Part shown: positions 34,994-43,993 of the stretch, one piece after another
Layout of the letters: each line of letters begins with the position of its first letter
Numbering within the stretch: position 1 is the first letter of the stretch
DNA from: Frondihabitans australicus
Lineage (GTDB): Bacteria; Actinomycetota; Actinomycetes; Actinomycetales; Microbacteriaceae
Assembly (NCBI RefSeq): GCF_003634555.1
Contig: NZ_RBKS01000001.1
Coordinates: 1,798,001-1,862,000, forward strand
Length of the DNA: 64,000 bases
Direction: 5' to 3'
Notes under the pieces: model-generated
Databases searched by the model: none
The model's input: the letters and a program-made list of their open reading frames with translations, nothing else
Told to the model about the DNA's origin: nothing
Translations under genes and position numbers: made by a program

Positions 34994-35305
34994 CTACTTG
35001 GTCTTGATGGCGGTGATCTTGACGCGGGTGAGGTCGGCACGGAAGCCCATGCGACGCTTGTAGCCGGTCTTGTTGCGGTAGTTCTGGATCACGATCTTGG
35101 GGCCGCGGAGGTCGTTCAGGACCTCGCCCTCGACCGTGACCTTCGCCAGCTGGTCGCCGGAGAGGATCGTGTCGCCGTCGACGTGCAGGACGGGAACGAA
35201 CGAGACGGTGTCGCCGTCGGACGCCTTGAGACGGTCGACGGTCACGATCGTGCCCACCTCGACCTTCTCCTGACGGCCACCGGCACGCACAATCGCGAAA
35301 GCCAT
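34994..35305 (-). CDS. rplU: Large ribosomal subunit protein bL21
   Basis: The 103-residue L21 ([20 protein letters not shown]..., ending VKITAIKTK), full length, with the conserved [15 protein letters not shown] rRNA-binding stretch. It is the first gene of the rplU-rpmA unit, has AAGGAG seven bases before the ATG, and is served by a strong promoter about 100 bases upstream. Confidence 0.98.
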   Translation of the reverse strand: MAFAIVRAGGRQEKVEVGTIVTVDRLKASDGDTVSFVPVLHVDGDTILSGDQLAKVTVEGEVLNDLRGPKIVIQNYRNKTGYKRRMGFRADLTRVKITAIKTK

Positions 35306-35338
35306 GGGGAACTCCTTGAGTGAGACGCCGCTGCACGC

Positions 35339-36799
35339 TCACGCGGACGGAGCCGGCGGCGACGAAGTCGAGAGGGCGGCGCGGATGCGCGCACACCGAG
35401 GGTCAAGTCTACCGGCCGCTGCCTTGCACGTCAAAGCACCCGCGCTACGATTCGGCGGTGAGCATTCTGATCGACGAGCCCATCTGGCCCGCGCACGACA
35501 CCGTGTGGGCGCACCTGGTGAGCGACGCGTCGTACGACGAGCTCCACGAGTTCGCCTCGCGGGCCGGGATCCCCCGTCGCGCTTTCGATCACGACCACTA
35601 CGACGTTCCTGCCGCGCGCCACGCCGAGCTCGTGGCGCTCGGCGCCACGGCCGTCGGCGGCAAGGAGCTCGCGCTCCGCCTCGAGGCCAGCGGCCTCCGC
35701 GTCTCGCAGCGTCGGAAGCGCGGTCTGGCCTAGCGCTGCGGCGCTGCGCGCCGGGGTGCGCCCCGCCCCGCGCGTGTTTCCGGACGCCGCTTCCCCCGCA
35801 CGTCCTCCCCCGCACCACTCCTGCCGCCGTCAGCAGCCGCTCGAGCCGACACGCGGGATCGAGGTCCGACCACAGCCATCGTGCGAATCCGCGCACCTCG
35901 GGCAGTGCCCGGAGACGGTCCTCACGCTTCTTCTCGTCGACGACGACCTCCTCGGGCGTGCGACCGCGGCGGTACTCGGCGCGTCGGTACTTCGCAAGAC
36001 CGTCGAACTCGCCGATCACACCGAACTCCGGCCACCAGAAGTCGACCTCGCCGATGGCTCCACGCGCGTCAGAGAACGACTGCTGCAGGATCGGCGGAGG
36101 CCAGCCCCGCTCGAACAGGATCACGCGGCTGAGCGATTCGCCGGCGGAAGCCGCGCGACCATCCACGAAGTCACGTACTCGGCGCACGTGATTGTGGCCC
36201 CGGACCGGGAGCCTCCGCGCCAGCGCCGCGTCGAACTGGTCCAGGGTCAGCGGCGTCGGCGGCACGGAAGGCGGCGGCCGACCGAGGCTCTCGGCGCGCC
36301 GGCGCTCGACCTCGGCATGAAGCGCGCTGTCCACGACCACGACAGCTTGCCGGAACGCCGACGACGCGACGATGTCGACGGCGGTGCGTCCGGCGCCGGT
36401 GACCGGCAGACCCGAAACGACGTCGAGATCGAGTCCGGACAGCGCGGCCGCGTGGAGGCGGGAGACGGCGCCGGTGCGCGTCCGCTCGATTCGTGGGTCG
36501 ACGACCTCGACAACGTCTGGCGGCGCTCCGAGACGCTGCCAGCCGTGCACCAGCGCCGCCGTACCGTGCGAGAAGGCGCTGTCCGGGCCTAGGCCAGGCG
36601 CCAGTGCTCGGGCCCGCAGCAGGTGCCGCTCCTCCGGTGAGGCCGCTGCCCAGGTCTCGGCGGCGACGAAGACGCCGCGCACGACCGCGACGAGTTGACC
36701 GGCCTCGACGCCTCGCCGAAGGGCGCGATCGTTCCGACCGGCGCGCAGCAGGTCGCTGCGGCGCAGGAGCCCATCGGGACCGGTCGCGAAAGCGTCCAT
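35339..36799 (-). CDS. AbiEi-antitoxin-like/DUF559 protein without its expected stop
   Basis: The first 320 residues form a protein type common in actinobacteria: a winged-helix AbiEi-like N-terminus (LLRRSDLLRAGRNDRALRRG... VRGVF) and a C-terminal DUF559/Vsr-like PD-(D/E)xK nuclease fold (GAIGEVDFWWPEFGVIGEFD, then K-Y-R). Relatives normally end near the equivalent of LLTAAG (about residue 322, plus 35830). Here the frame continues 160 residues of Arg/Ala/Pro-rich sequence, antisense through the whole DUF4031 gene and the rplU promoter. A lost stop or a small frameshift is likely. ATG 36799 is the natural start. The role of these orphan AbiEi-like proteins is not established. Confidence 0.62.
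   Translation of the reverse strand: MDAFATGPDGLLRRSDLLRAGRNDRALRRGVEAGQLVAVVRGVFVAAETWAAASPEERHLLRARALAPGLGPDSAFSHGTAALVHGWQRLGAPPDVVEVVDPRIERTRTGAVSRLHAAALSGLDLDVVSGLPVTGAGRTAVDIVASSAFRQAVVVVDSALHAEVERRRAESLGRPPPSVPPTPLTLDQFDAALARRLPVRGHNHVRRVRDFVDGRAASAGESLSRVILFERGWPPPILQQSFSDARGAIGEVDFWWPEFGVIGEFDGLAKYRRAEYRRGRTPEEVVVDEKKREDRLRALPEVRGFARWLWSDLDPACRLERLLTAAGVVRGRTCGGSGVRKHARGGAHPGAQRRSARPDRASDAARRGGRWPRGGARAPCRRRPWRRAPRARRGARQERRSGRDRKRDGGSRPARRTRGARRTTRRSPGAPTRCRARARWARRSECSPPNRSAGALTCKAAAGRLDPRCARIRAALSTSSPPAPSA
35406..35434 (-). promoter_or_regulatory. Sigma-A-type promoter of rplU-rpmA
   Basis: On the minus strand TTGACG (plus 35429-35434), a 17-base spacer and TAGACT (plus 35406-35411) match the housekeeping consensus well. 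It is the best canonical promoter in the window. The leader of about 95 bases holds no clear riboregulator. The promoter lies inside the long antisense open frame of the AbiEi/DUF559-like gene, against that frame being coding here. Confidence 0.8.
35458..35733 (+). CDS. DUF4031 domain protein
   Basis: A 91-residue protein matching DUF4031: ILIDEPIWPAHDTVWAHLVS, then DELHEFASRAGIPRRAFDHD and a C-terminal LRLEASGLRVSQ stretch. Function unknown; the family is widespread in actinobacteria and proteobacteria. The GTG start at 35458 has TACGAT (35446-35451) six bases upstream, the leaderless pattern. Its promoter region overlaps the divergent rplU promoter. Confidence 0.85.
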   Translation: MSILIDEPIWPAHDTVWAHLVSDASYDELHEFASRAGIPRRAFDHDHYDVPAARHAELVALGATAVGGKELALRLEASGLRVSQRRKRGLA

Positions 36800-36955
36800 G
36801 CTGCCATGGTGCCGAGACGGCCCGTGCGGCGAAGGCGGTTTCGCCAATCTGTGGACAACCCGCCGCGAGATTTTCGTGTCACAACAGGTTTCGGCCATGG
36901 TGCCAGCGGAAGTTCGCTGGCTTCATGGCCGAAAGGTGTTGCGTCGGCGTTGGGG

Positions 36956-37915
36956 TCAGGCGTCGGAGGGCGGGCGGAAACGCGACCAGTCGGGGGCGGC
37001 GGGGGCGGCGGGCGCCGGGGGCTCGGCCGGGCGAGCGTCGCCGGCGGGGGCGGGCGCCGAGGGCTCCGCCGGGCGCGCGTCGCCGACGGGGGCGGGCGCC
37101 GGGGGCGTCGCCGGGGGCGCGTCGCCGACGGGGGCGGGCGCCGCGGGCTCGGCCGGAGGCGCCGGGGCCTCCGCAGGGGCAGGAGGCGCTGCCACCTCCG
37201 CCGGGGAAATATCGCCGGCAGGAGCAGGCGCCACGACCTCGGCCGGAGGCGCTGCGGCCTCCGCCTGCTCCTGCGCCCCGGCCCAGAGCCACGCGACCGT
37301 CACCCCGACCAGCAGGAGGGCGGTCAGCAGCACGCCGGTCGAGAGCGGGATGAAGAAGACGTCGAGGGCCAGCTCGACTCCCCCGCCGCCACCGATCGCC
37401 GGAGCGATGCCGGTGCCGAGGCCGACGAGCGCCAGCACGATCGTGCCGACCGCCCCCGCCGCGACGCCACGGCCGAGCGCGAGAGCGAGCGAGGCCGACG
37501 AAGACGAAGACGATGACAACGAAGACGTCGACGACACCGCCGACACCGACGAGGCCCCGGTCACCGACGCCGAGCCAGTCACCGAACCGGACCCGACCCC
37601 GGCCCGACGCACCGGGAACACCGCGAGGAGCGCGAGGAAAGCGCTCGCATAGAACGGGAACGGGTACAGCACGAGCGACCCGAGGAACAGCCCGATCGGC
37701 GACTGCAGGAACCCGCTGGCGTACGCGGCCGGGTCGAAGTCGACGGCGTTGCCGATCAGCTGCACGAGAGCGACGGCGAACTTCACCACGATGACCACGC
37801 CGACCGCGATGGCCGCGGTCAGCAGCGACTCGCGCCGGATGCCGACGTCCACGAGAGTCGTCATCCACGAGCTGTCGTCGCCGGGCCGAGCGGCACGCGG
37901 GGCAGGGTCGGTCAC
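36956..37915 (-). CDS. Multi-pass membrane protein with Pro/Ala repeat tail
   Basis: A 319-residue protein with about four hydrophobic helices (roughly 28-50, 65-95, 140-165, 185-215 from the chosen start), separated by a Ser/Val/Gly-rich loop. The last 100 residues are Pro/Ala-rich with a 14-residue repeat of the form PAPxGDAxPAxPxA. No family was recognised. GTG 37915 is preferred to 37990 because GGGAGG lies seven bases upstream. It lies downstream of rne on the same strand but after a hairpin. An envelope or wall-spanning role is only a guess. Confidence 0.65.
   Translation of the reverse strand: MTDPAPRAARPGDDSSWMTTLVDVGIRRESLLTAAIAVGVVIVVKFAVALVQLIGNAVDFDPAAYASGFLQSPIGLFLGSLVLYPFPFYASAFLALLAVFPVRRAGVGSGSVTGSASVTGASSVSAVSSTSSLSSSSSSSASLALALGRGVAAGAVGTIVLALVGLGTGIAPAIGGGGGVELALDVFFIPLSTGVLLTALLLVGVTVAWLWAGAQEQAEAAAPPAEVVAPAPAGDISPAEVAAPPAPAEAPAPPAEPAAPAPVGDAPPATPPAPAPVGDARPAEPSAPAPAGDARPAEPPAPAAPAAPDWSRFRPPSDA
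37009..37176. repeat. 42-bp tandem repeats in the membrane protein gene
   Basis: The anchor cgggcgcc recurs at 37009, 37051, 37093 and 37135, giving three full 42-bp units and part of a fourth. They encode a 14-residue Pro/Ala/Gly/Asp repeat. Units differ at a few codons. Confidence 0.8.
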
Positions 37916-38023
37916 CGCCGCGCCTCCCGTCACGATGCCTGTCGAGGTGAGAGGCGCAGGATCCGAGTGCCTCTCGGCCGATCCTCCCACGCGCGCCCCG
38001 CCCGCGTCACGCCCCCACGCGAA

Positions 38024-38059
38024 CGGGGCGGCCGCCTTCCGAAGAAGACGGCCGCCCCG
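38024..38059 (-). terminator. Terminator after rne
   Basis: CGGGGCGGCCG (38024-38034) and CGGCCGCCCCG (38049-38059) form a perfect 11-bp stem with a 14-base loop, 17 bases after the rne stop on the minus strand. Confidence 0.8.
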
Positions 38060-38075
38060 GTCACGCGGAGTCGGA

Positions 38076-40964
38076 TCAGCTCTCGTCGCTCGTGCCGCCG
38101 AGCCCGACGATCAGGCCGGACGACTCGCCCGACGTGCCCTCGGCGGGCGCCGCGACGGTGCCGCCGGTCGACGCGCGGCGCGAGCGGTTGCGCCCCTGAC
38201 CCGGCTGCTTCGGCTCGGGCAGCGCGCCGAGCACGCCCTCGAGGATCTGCTCGGCGTCACGGGCGCTGACGCGTCTCGGCTGACGCTCGATCTTCGCGAC
38301 CGGGATGTCGAGGATCGCGACCGTCGCATCGGGTGCGGTGACCGTCGCCTGCGAGCGCCGCGAGGTCTTCTCCGGGCGCTCGGCGGACTCGGGTGCCGGG
38401 GTCGACTCCGCTGCGACCGCGGGCGCTTCGGCGGTCTCCGCCGAGGGCGCAGGAGCCGCGGACGCGCTCTCGGCCGAGACCGATGCCGCTGCAGCAGCCG
38501 CTGCCGGCACCTGGATCACCGCAGCCTCGCCGGCCGACTCGACGCCGGCCGCACCCTGCGCCGCCGACGAGGCACGACGCCCGCGGCCGCGGCGCGAGCG
38601 CCCCGTGGGAGCGTCGCCGGACGACGCCGGGGCGCCGGTGGTCGACGCCGCACCCGTGGCGGCGCCGTCGGTCACTCCGGGCCACTCGTCAGACACCGAC
38701 GCGCCGGCCGGAGGAGCCGGCTCGGTGCCGCCCATGCCCGCGGCCACGGCGTCGATCGCCGCCTCGACGGCCGCGGCCGTCTCGGCCGGCGTCGCGTCGC
38801 CGTGCGGCACGGTCGAGGCCGCGATCTTGGCGAGGGCGTTCTTCACGTCATCGGTGATCGCGTGGATCGTTCCGGTGGCCGGATGGGCGTCCGAGCCTCG
38901 CGACGAGCCGTTGCCCCGCCCGTTGCCGTTCGAACCGTTCGAGCCGTTGCCGTTCTGCTGCTTGGCGCGACGGCGCTCCTGCTGCTTCTGGCGGTTGGTG
39001 GCCGCCTGCTCCTGCGCCTGCTGGCGGTCGACGCCGATCTCCTGGAACGACTCGGCCAGGCCGAGGCCCAGCTTCTTGCGGGTCATCTGCACGAGGCCGA
39101 GCGAGGTGACCTCGGCGACCTGGTGCTTCGTGCGGTCGCGGCTGAGGCACTCGACGAGGCGGCGCAGAACGAGGTCGCGGTTCGACTCGAGCACCATGTC
39201 GATGAAGTCGACGACGATGATGCCGCCGATGTCGCGCAGGCGTAGCTGGCGCACCAGCTCTTCGGCCGCCTCGAGGTTGTTCTTGGTGACGGTCTCTTCG
39301 AGGTTTCCGCCGGAGCCGACGAACTTGCCGGTGTTGACGTCGACGACCGTCATCGCCTCGGTGCGGTCGATGATCAGGGACCCGCCCGACGGCAGCCAGA
39401 CCTTGCGGTCGAGCGCCTTGTCGATCTGCTCGTTGAGGCGGTAGTGGTCGAACGAGTCGCCGCCGTCCTCGTACGCCTTGACCCGGTCGAGCAGGTCGGG
39501 TGCGACCGCGGTGAGGTACGACTCGATGGTCGACTTCGCGTCGGCGCCGTCGATGACGAGCTCGTGGAAGTCCTCGTTGAAGACGTCGCGCACGATCTTG
39601 ATGAGGAGGTCGGGCTCGGAGTGGAGCAGGGCCGGGGCGTTGCCGGCCTCGACCTTCTTCTCGATGTCGGCCCACTGGTTGAGCAGGCGCTTCACGTCGA
39701 GGGTGAGCTGCTCCTCCGTCGCGCCCTCGGCCGCGGTGCGGACGATGACGCCGGTATTCTCGGGCAGGGCCTCTTTGAGGATCTTCTTGAGGCGGGCACG
39801 CTCGGTGTCGGGCAGCTTGCGGCTGATCCCGTTCATCGAGCCGTTCGGCACGTACACGAGGAAGCGGCCGGGCAGGCTGATCTGCGAGGTGAGGCGGGCG
39901 CCCTTGTGGCCGACCGGGTCTTTGGTGACCTGGACCAGCACGCGGTCGCCGGGCTTGAGCGCCAGCTCGATGCGGCGCGGCTGGCCGGGCGTGTGGTCGA
40001 CGGAGTCCCAGTCGACCTCGCCCGAGTAGAGGACGGCGTTGCGGCCGCGGCCGATGTCGACGAACGCGGCCTCCATCGACGGGAGCACGTTCTGCACGCG
40101 GCCGAGGTAGACGTTGCCGATGAGCGAGACGTTCTGCGACTTGGCGACGTAGTGCTCGGCGAGGATGCCGTCTTCGAGCACGCCGATCTGGATGCTGTCA
40201 CCCTGCGAGCGGACGATCATCTTGCGGTCGACGCTCTCGCGGCGGGCGAGGAACTCGGCCTCGGTCACCACCGGGCGGCGGCGGCCGGCGTCGCGACCGT
40301 CGCGGCGGCGCTGCTTCTTCGCCTCGAGGCGCGTCGAGCCCTTCACCCGCTGCGGCTCGGTGATGTACTCCACCTCGCGAGGCTCGCGAGGCTCACGGTT
40401 GGCCCGCGATCGGGTGCGGGTGGGCTGGTCGTCGCCGTCACCCGAGCCCGAGCCGCCCGACCGCGACCGCGACCGGCGGCGGCTCGTCGAGGGACGCTCG
40501 TCGTCATCGTCGTCGTCGGGCAGGGCCGGCAGCGGCACGACGTCGGGCGCGTGGAAGATCAGGCTCGTCGTGGTGAGCGGCGCGTCGAACGGCGACACCG
40601 GCTCGGGCTTCTCGACGGTCGGCAGCACCGGAGTGCTGTCCGCCTCGTCGCGGGCGATCGCCTCGTGGTCGACGAGGGCCTCGTCGACGGCGTCCGCAGG
40701 AGCGGGCGTGGTCGGGTCGCTGGTGGTCTGGTCGATGCTCACGTGGCTGGCCTCCTGAGGGGCGGCAGTGCCGGCGGCCGGGCCGCGGACGGCCTCCTCG
40801 GCTCGTTCGGCGACGGACGAAGAAGCGGGCGCGCTCGGCGGCGCCGTGGTCTCGGCGACGGGCGGCGCGGGGGTCTCGGTCGGAGACTGCGCGGCCTGTC
40901 GAGACCGGAATCCTGCGAACAGGCGGCTTCTTCTCTTCGGACTGTTTTCGTTTTTCTCCACCAT
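38076..40964 (-). CDS. rne: Ribonuclease E/G
   Basis: A 962-residue RNase E-type endoribonuclease, the main single-strand RNA-cleaving enzyme of RNA decay and rRNA processing. The catalytic core lies in the middle (about 230-680): an S1-like domain (GNVYLGRVQNVLPSMEAAFV), the DNase-I-like site with D542 in VVDVNTGKF and D586 in VVDFIDM, and a link segment after it. Long disordered arms flank the core: an acidic/Arg-rich N-terminal arm and an Ala/Glu-rich C-terminal arm, the actinobacterial layout. ATG 40964 is chosen (AGGAG upstream). The 5' region of about 300 bases may hold autoregulatory structure. Confidence 0.94.
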   Translation of the reverse strand: MVEKNENSPKRRSRLFAGFRSRQAAQSPTETPAPPVAETTAPPSAPASSSVAERAEEAVRGPAAGTAAPQEASHVSIDQTTSDPTTPAPADAVDEALVDHEAIARDEADSTPVLPTVEKPEPVSPFDAPLTTTSLIFHAPDVVPLPALPDDDDDDERPSTSRRRSRSRSGGSGSGDGDDQPTRTRSRANREPREPREVEYITEPQRVKGSTRLEAKKQRRRDGRDAGRRRPVVTEAEFLARRESVDRKMIVRSQGDSIQIGVLEDGILAEHYVAKSQNVSLIGNVYLGRVQNVLPSMEAAFVDIGRGRNAVLYSGEVDWDSVDHTPGQPRRIELALKPGDRVLVQVTKDPVGHKGARLTSQISLPGRFLVYVPNGSMNGISRKLPDTERARLKKILKEALPENTGVIVRTAAEGATEEQLTLDVKRLLNQWADIEKKVEAGNAPALLHSEPDLLIKIVRDVFNEDFHELVIDGADAKSTIESYLTAVAPDLLDRVKAYEDGGDSFDHYRLNEQIDKALDRKVWLPSGGSLIIDRTEAMTVVDVNTGKFVGSGGNLEETVTKNNLEAAEELVRQLRLRDIGGIIVVDFIDMVLESNRDLVLRRLVECLSRDRTKHQVAEVTSLGLVQMTRKKLGLGLAESFQEIGVDRQQAQEQAATNRQKQQERRRAKQQNGNGSNGSNGNGRGNGSSRGSDAHPATGTIHAITDDVKNALAKIAASTVPHGDATPAETAAAVEAAIDAVAAGMGGTEPAPPAGASVSDEWPGVTDGAATGAASTTGAPASSGDAPTGRSRRGRGRRASSAAQGAAGVESAGEAAVIQVPAAAAAAASVSAESASAAPAPSAETAEAPAVAAESTPAPESAERPEKTSRRSQATVTAPDATVAILDIPVAKIERQPRRVSARDAEQILEGVLGALPEPKQPGQGRNRSRRASTGGTVAAPAEGTSGESSGLIVGLGGTSDES

Positions 40965-41293
40965 CGGTGGTGCAACTCCTCGTCCCGGGGCATCGGGCGT
41001 ACACGCCCAGCCCCCGGGAAAACTCGTGCGCGGGGACCTCCGCTGGCCTGCCGCCACCGTTCGTGGTGGGGTGCCGCTCGGGGATCGAAAGTGCTGCCGC
41101 GCGAAATCTGTGCTGCCGCGGCGACGGCCGAACGAAGGCTTTCACCCCCGTGCCGAACGGCCCGCGGAAAATCTGTCTGTCTACCGTCGCCTCTCGGCTG
41201 GCGGAAAGCTTGCCCGGCTCTCACCCTGGGACTACGTCGATTATCGCACGTCGTCCCGGAGAGCGGCGAAGCGGCCCGTGTCATAATCCGTGG
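40965..41293. other. Divergent spacer between rne and the VKOR gene
   Basis: These 329 bases contain no gene. On the minus strand GATAAT (plus about 41239-41244) is a candidate rne -10, leaving a leader of roughly 270 bases that includes several small dyads (for example CCACcgttcGTGG near 41053). On the plus strand CATAAT (41282-41287) serves the VKOR gene. Confidence 0.5.
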
Positions 41294-41935
41294 GTGTCGT
41301 CACGAACCGCTTCCGCGCAGGCCGCAACCGAGACCACCGACCGTCGTACCGGGGCCCCGCGAGTCGTCGCGATCCTGCTCATGATCGCAGGATGCGTGGG
41401 TTTCTACGGCTCCTTCAAGCTCGTCGTCGAGAAGTACGACCTCCTGGAGCACCCCAACCAGGCGCTCGGCTGCGACATCAACCCGTTCGTCTCCTGCTCG
41501 ACGGTGATCGACTCGTGGCAGTCGCACATCTTCGGGTTCCCGAACCCGATCCTCGGCGTCGCGGGCTTCGCCGCGCCGATCGGGGTCGCGATCGGCGTGC
41601 TCGCGGGCATGAAGGTGGCCCGCTGGTACTGGGTCGCCTTCAACATCGGCCTCGGCCTCGCCTGGGTCTTCGTGACGTTCCTGTTCACGCAGACGGTGTT
41701 CTTCATCGGCGCCCTGTGCCCCTGGTGCATGCTCGTCTGGTCGGTGACCATCCCGATGTTCTGGGTGTTCACCGTGTGGAACATCGCGCACGGCAACATC
41801 ACCCGGAACGAGGGCGCCAGGCGGGCGATGAAGTCGTTCCTGCCGTTCTCCTGGACGATCCCCGTGGCGAACGCCCTGGTCATCGTGGTGATCATCCTCA
41901 CCCACTTCCCGCTGCTCCTGCGCACGCTGTTCTGA
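41294..41935 (+). CDS. Vitamin K epoxide reductase (VKOR) family protein
   Basis: In actinobacteria VKOR replaces DsbB. It takes electrons from DsbA and passes them to menaquinone. The 213-residue protein has about five hydrophobic segments. Both redox pairs are present: loop cysteines C60 and C68 (LGCDINPFVSC) and the active CxxC C142-C145 (GALCPWCM). The GTG start at 41294 has CATAAT exactly six bases upstream and no ribosome binding site, so the mRNA is leaderless. The dsbA-like gene follows 176 bases downstream in the same direction. Confidence 0.93.
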   Translation: MSSRTASAQAATETTDRRTGAPRVVAILLMIAGCVGFYGSFKLVVEKYDLLEHPNQALGCDINPFVSCSTVIDSWQSHIFGFPNPILGVAGFAAPIGVAIGVLAGMKVARWYWVAFNIGLGLAWVFVTFLFTQTVFFIGALCPWCMLVWSVTIPMFWVFTVWNIAHGNITRNEGARRAMKSFLPFSWTIPVANALVIVVIILTHFPLLLRTLF

Positions 41936-42111
41936 GCGGCCCCGGCGTGTCGGAGGCGCACTGGGCCTTCTGAACGACTGCTGTCGCCTGACCGGGCGTG
42001 TTCCCAGCAAATGCATGACACGTCACCGTAAGGTCCTGGGCGGGCGAGCCTAGGGCTACGCTCGTAGACCGACACAGCGTTGAAGACCGCGTACCGGAGA
42101 TCCGAGGACAC

Positions 42112-42984
42112 ATGACACCGCCCCCCGACAACGGCCAGAGCAAGCGCAATCGGCGCGACGAAGCCCGCGAGAAGGCCCGCCTGGCTCGCGAGGCGGCCGC
42201 CCGGAAGAAGCGTCGCAACCGCGTCTTCGCCATCGGCGGGAGCATCGTGGCCGCCGTGGTCGTGGTCGGGCTCGTCATCTGGGGAATCTCCGCCAACATC
42301 CAGCCGGCCGGGCCGGGCCCGAAGAACATGGCCAGCGACGGGCTGCTGCTCCAGGGCAACGCGAAGACCGGGGCCATCACGGCGACGAAGACCGATCCCA
42401 TCAAGGCCGGCGGCAAGCCCACCGCCACCGACGACTCGAAGCTGACGAAGACCGTCAACATCACCGTCTACCTCGACTACCAGTGCCCCTACTGCGACGA
42501 GTTCGAGACGACGAACGCCTCGCAGATCAAGACCTGGCTGAAATCGGGCGCGGTCACCTACGAGATCCACCCGATCGCGATCCTCGACGCCTCGAGCCTC
42601 GGCAATAAGTACTCCACCCGGGCGGCGAACGCCGCGGCGTGCGTGGCGAACTACGAGCCGAACGAGTTCCTCGCGGTCAACACGGCGTTCTTCGCCAACC
42701 AGCCTCAAGAGCAGACCAACGGTCGAACCGACGCGCAGATCATAAAAACGGTGCAGAAGGCCGGCGCGACCAGCTCGAAGATACCGAGTTGCATCACGAG
42801 TCAGAAGTTCAAATCGTGGGTCGGAGACGCGACGAACCGCGCTCTCGACGACAAGCTCCCGAACTCGTCCGTCTCCAAGGTCACCGGCACTCCGACCGTG
42901 ATCGTCAACGGCAAGCAGTACTCGGGCTCGCTGACCAGCGCGGCCGACTTCAAGTCGTTCGTGACGTCGCAGGCGTCGAGCTAG
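42112..42984 (+). CDS. Membrane-anchored DsbA-like thiol:disulfide oxidoreductase
   Basis: A 290-residue protein: a charged N-terminal coiled segment (about 10-36), one transmembrane helix (about 38-60), then an extracytoplasmic thioredoxin-fold domain with C125-P-Y-C128 (YLDYQCPYCDEF) and the cis-Pro loop VTGTPTVIVNG. It introduces disulfides into exported proteins and is re-oxidised by VKOR, encoded just upstream. GAGGA lies four to five bases before ATG 42112. A strong bidirectional hairpin follows the gene. Confidence 0.93.
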   Translation: MTPPPDNGQSKRNRRDEAREKARLAREAAARKKRRNRVFAIGGSIVAAVVVVGLVIWGISANIQPAGPGPKNMASDGLLLQGNAKTGAITATKTDPIKAGGKPTATDDSKLTKTVNITVYLDYQCPYCDEFETTNASQIKTWLKSGAVTYEIHPIAILDASSLGNKYSTRAANAAACVANYEPNEFLAVNTAFFANQPQEQTNGRTDAQIIKTVQKAGATSSKIPSCITSQKFKSWVGDATNRALDDKLPNSSVSKVTGTPTVIVNGKQYSGSLTSAADFKSFVTSQASS

Positions 42985-42998
42985 GCTCACCCGCCGAC

Positions 42999-43040
42999 AC
43001 GAAACGGCCCCGCACCTGGTCAGGTGCGGGGCCGTTTCGT
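42999..43040. terminator. Bidirectional terminator between dsbA-like gene and ndk
   Basis: A perfect 20-bp stem (42999-43018 with 43021-43040). The top closes through the self-complementary CACCTG/CAGGTG core, so the real loop is a few bases larger. Convergent genes end on both sides. Confidence 0.9.
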
Positions 43041-43057
43041 CCGTGAGGCGAGTGTGC

Positions 43058-43477
43058 CTACGCGAACCAGAGCGCGAGCTCGCGCGCGGCCGACTCGGGC
43101 GAGTCGGAGCCGTGCACGAGGTTCTGCTGCACCTTGAGGCCCCAGTCGCGGCCGAGGTCGCCGCGGATGGTGCCGGGCGCGGCGGAGGTGGGGTCGGTTG
43201 CTCCTGCGAGCGACCGGAAGCCGGCGATGACCCCGTTGCCCTCGACGCGGATGGCGACGATGGGGCCGGACTCCATGAACTCCACGAGCGGCTCGTAGAA
43301 CGGCTTGCCGACGTGCTCCTCGTAATGCGCTGCGAGCAGCGCGCGGTCGGCCTCGACGAGCTTGATGTCGACGAGTCCGTAGCCCTTCTGCTCGATGCGA
43401 CGCAGGATCTCGCCGGTCAGGTTGCGGGCGACGCCGTCGGGCTTGACGAGCACGAGGGTTTCTTCGAGGTCGGCCAT
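43058..43477 (-). CDS. ndk: Nucleoside diphosphate kinase
   Basis: Ndk exchanges the gamma phosphate between NTPs and NDPs. The 139-residue protein is full length, with [13 protein letters not shown] at the N-terminus and the phosphorylated His in [17 protein letters not shown] (about 119). AAGGAG lies six bases before the ATG. The position after DUF4233 and folC is the usual actinobacterial order. Confidence 0.97.
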   Translation of the reverse strand: MADLEETLVLVKPDGVARNLTGEILRRIEQKGYGLVDIKLVEADRALLAAHYEEHVGKPFYEPLVEFMESGPIVAIRVEGNGVIAGFRSLAGATDPTSAAPGTIRGDLGRDWGLKVQQNLVHGSDSPESAARELALWFA

Positions 43478-43558
43478 GGTGGACTCCTTCGTGAGGGGTG
43501 GATGGGTCGATGTCGGGCTGAGGGTGTCGGGTCTGTGGGTAGCGCTTGGGAGCGCGCG

Positions 43559-43993
43559 CTACTGGTAGTCGCGCGGGTCGAGGCCGGGGTTGGCCTCCAT
43601 CCAGGCGCGGATGGCGGCGTTGCGCCGGTCGATCTGGGTGCCCTTGACGAGGCAGAAGATCCAGATGCCGAGGAAGATCGCCGCGACGACGTACATGAGC
43701 ACGACGAGCAGGCCGGTGAGCACGAGAAGCACCTGGATGGCGCAGCCGAGCACGACTCCCCAGCGCCAGCGCATGCCCCACGCGGCGATCGCCATGAGGG
43801 CGAAGAACGCGGCACCGCCGAGGATTGCGACCGGCCAGGAGACGATCGCTGCTCCTGCGACGTTCAGGACGATGAAGAACAGCACGCAGGCCTCGAGCGC
43901 CAGCATGATCAGGAGGAGGCTCTCGACCAGGGTACGGTCGCGACGCGGACGCCGGGTGCGCCCGGGAGCGACACTCGGGCCGGTCTCGGTCAT
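43559..43993 (-). CDS. DUF4233 membrane protein
   Basis: A 144-residue protein with four hydrophobic helices in the middle and polar ends ([19 protein letters not shown] at the start, NPGLDPRDYQ at the end). It matches DUF4233, which in actinobacteria almost always sits between folC and ndk; function unknown. ATG 43993 overlaps the folC stop as ATGA; a second ATG two codons upstream (43999) is possible. Confidence 0.88.
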   Translation of the reverse strand: MTETGPSVAPGRTRRPRRDRTLVESLLLIMLALEACVLFFIVLNVAGAAIVSWPVAILGGAAFFALMAIAAWGMRWRWGVVLGCAIQVLLVLTGLLVVLMYVVAAIFLGIWIFCLVKGTQIDRRNAAIRAWMEANPGLDPRDYQ

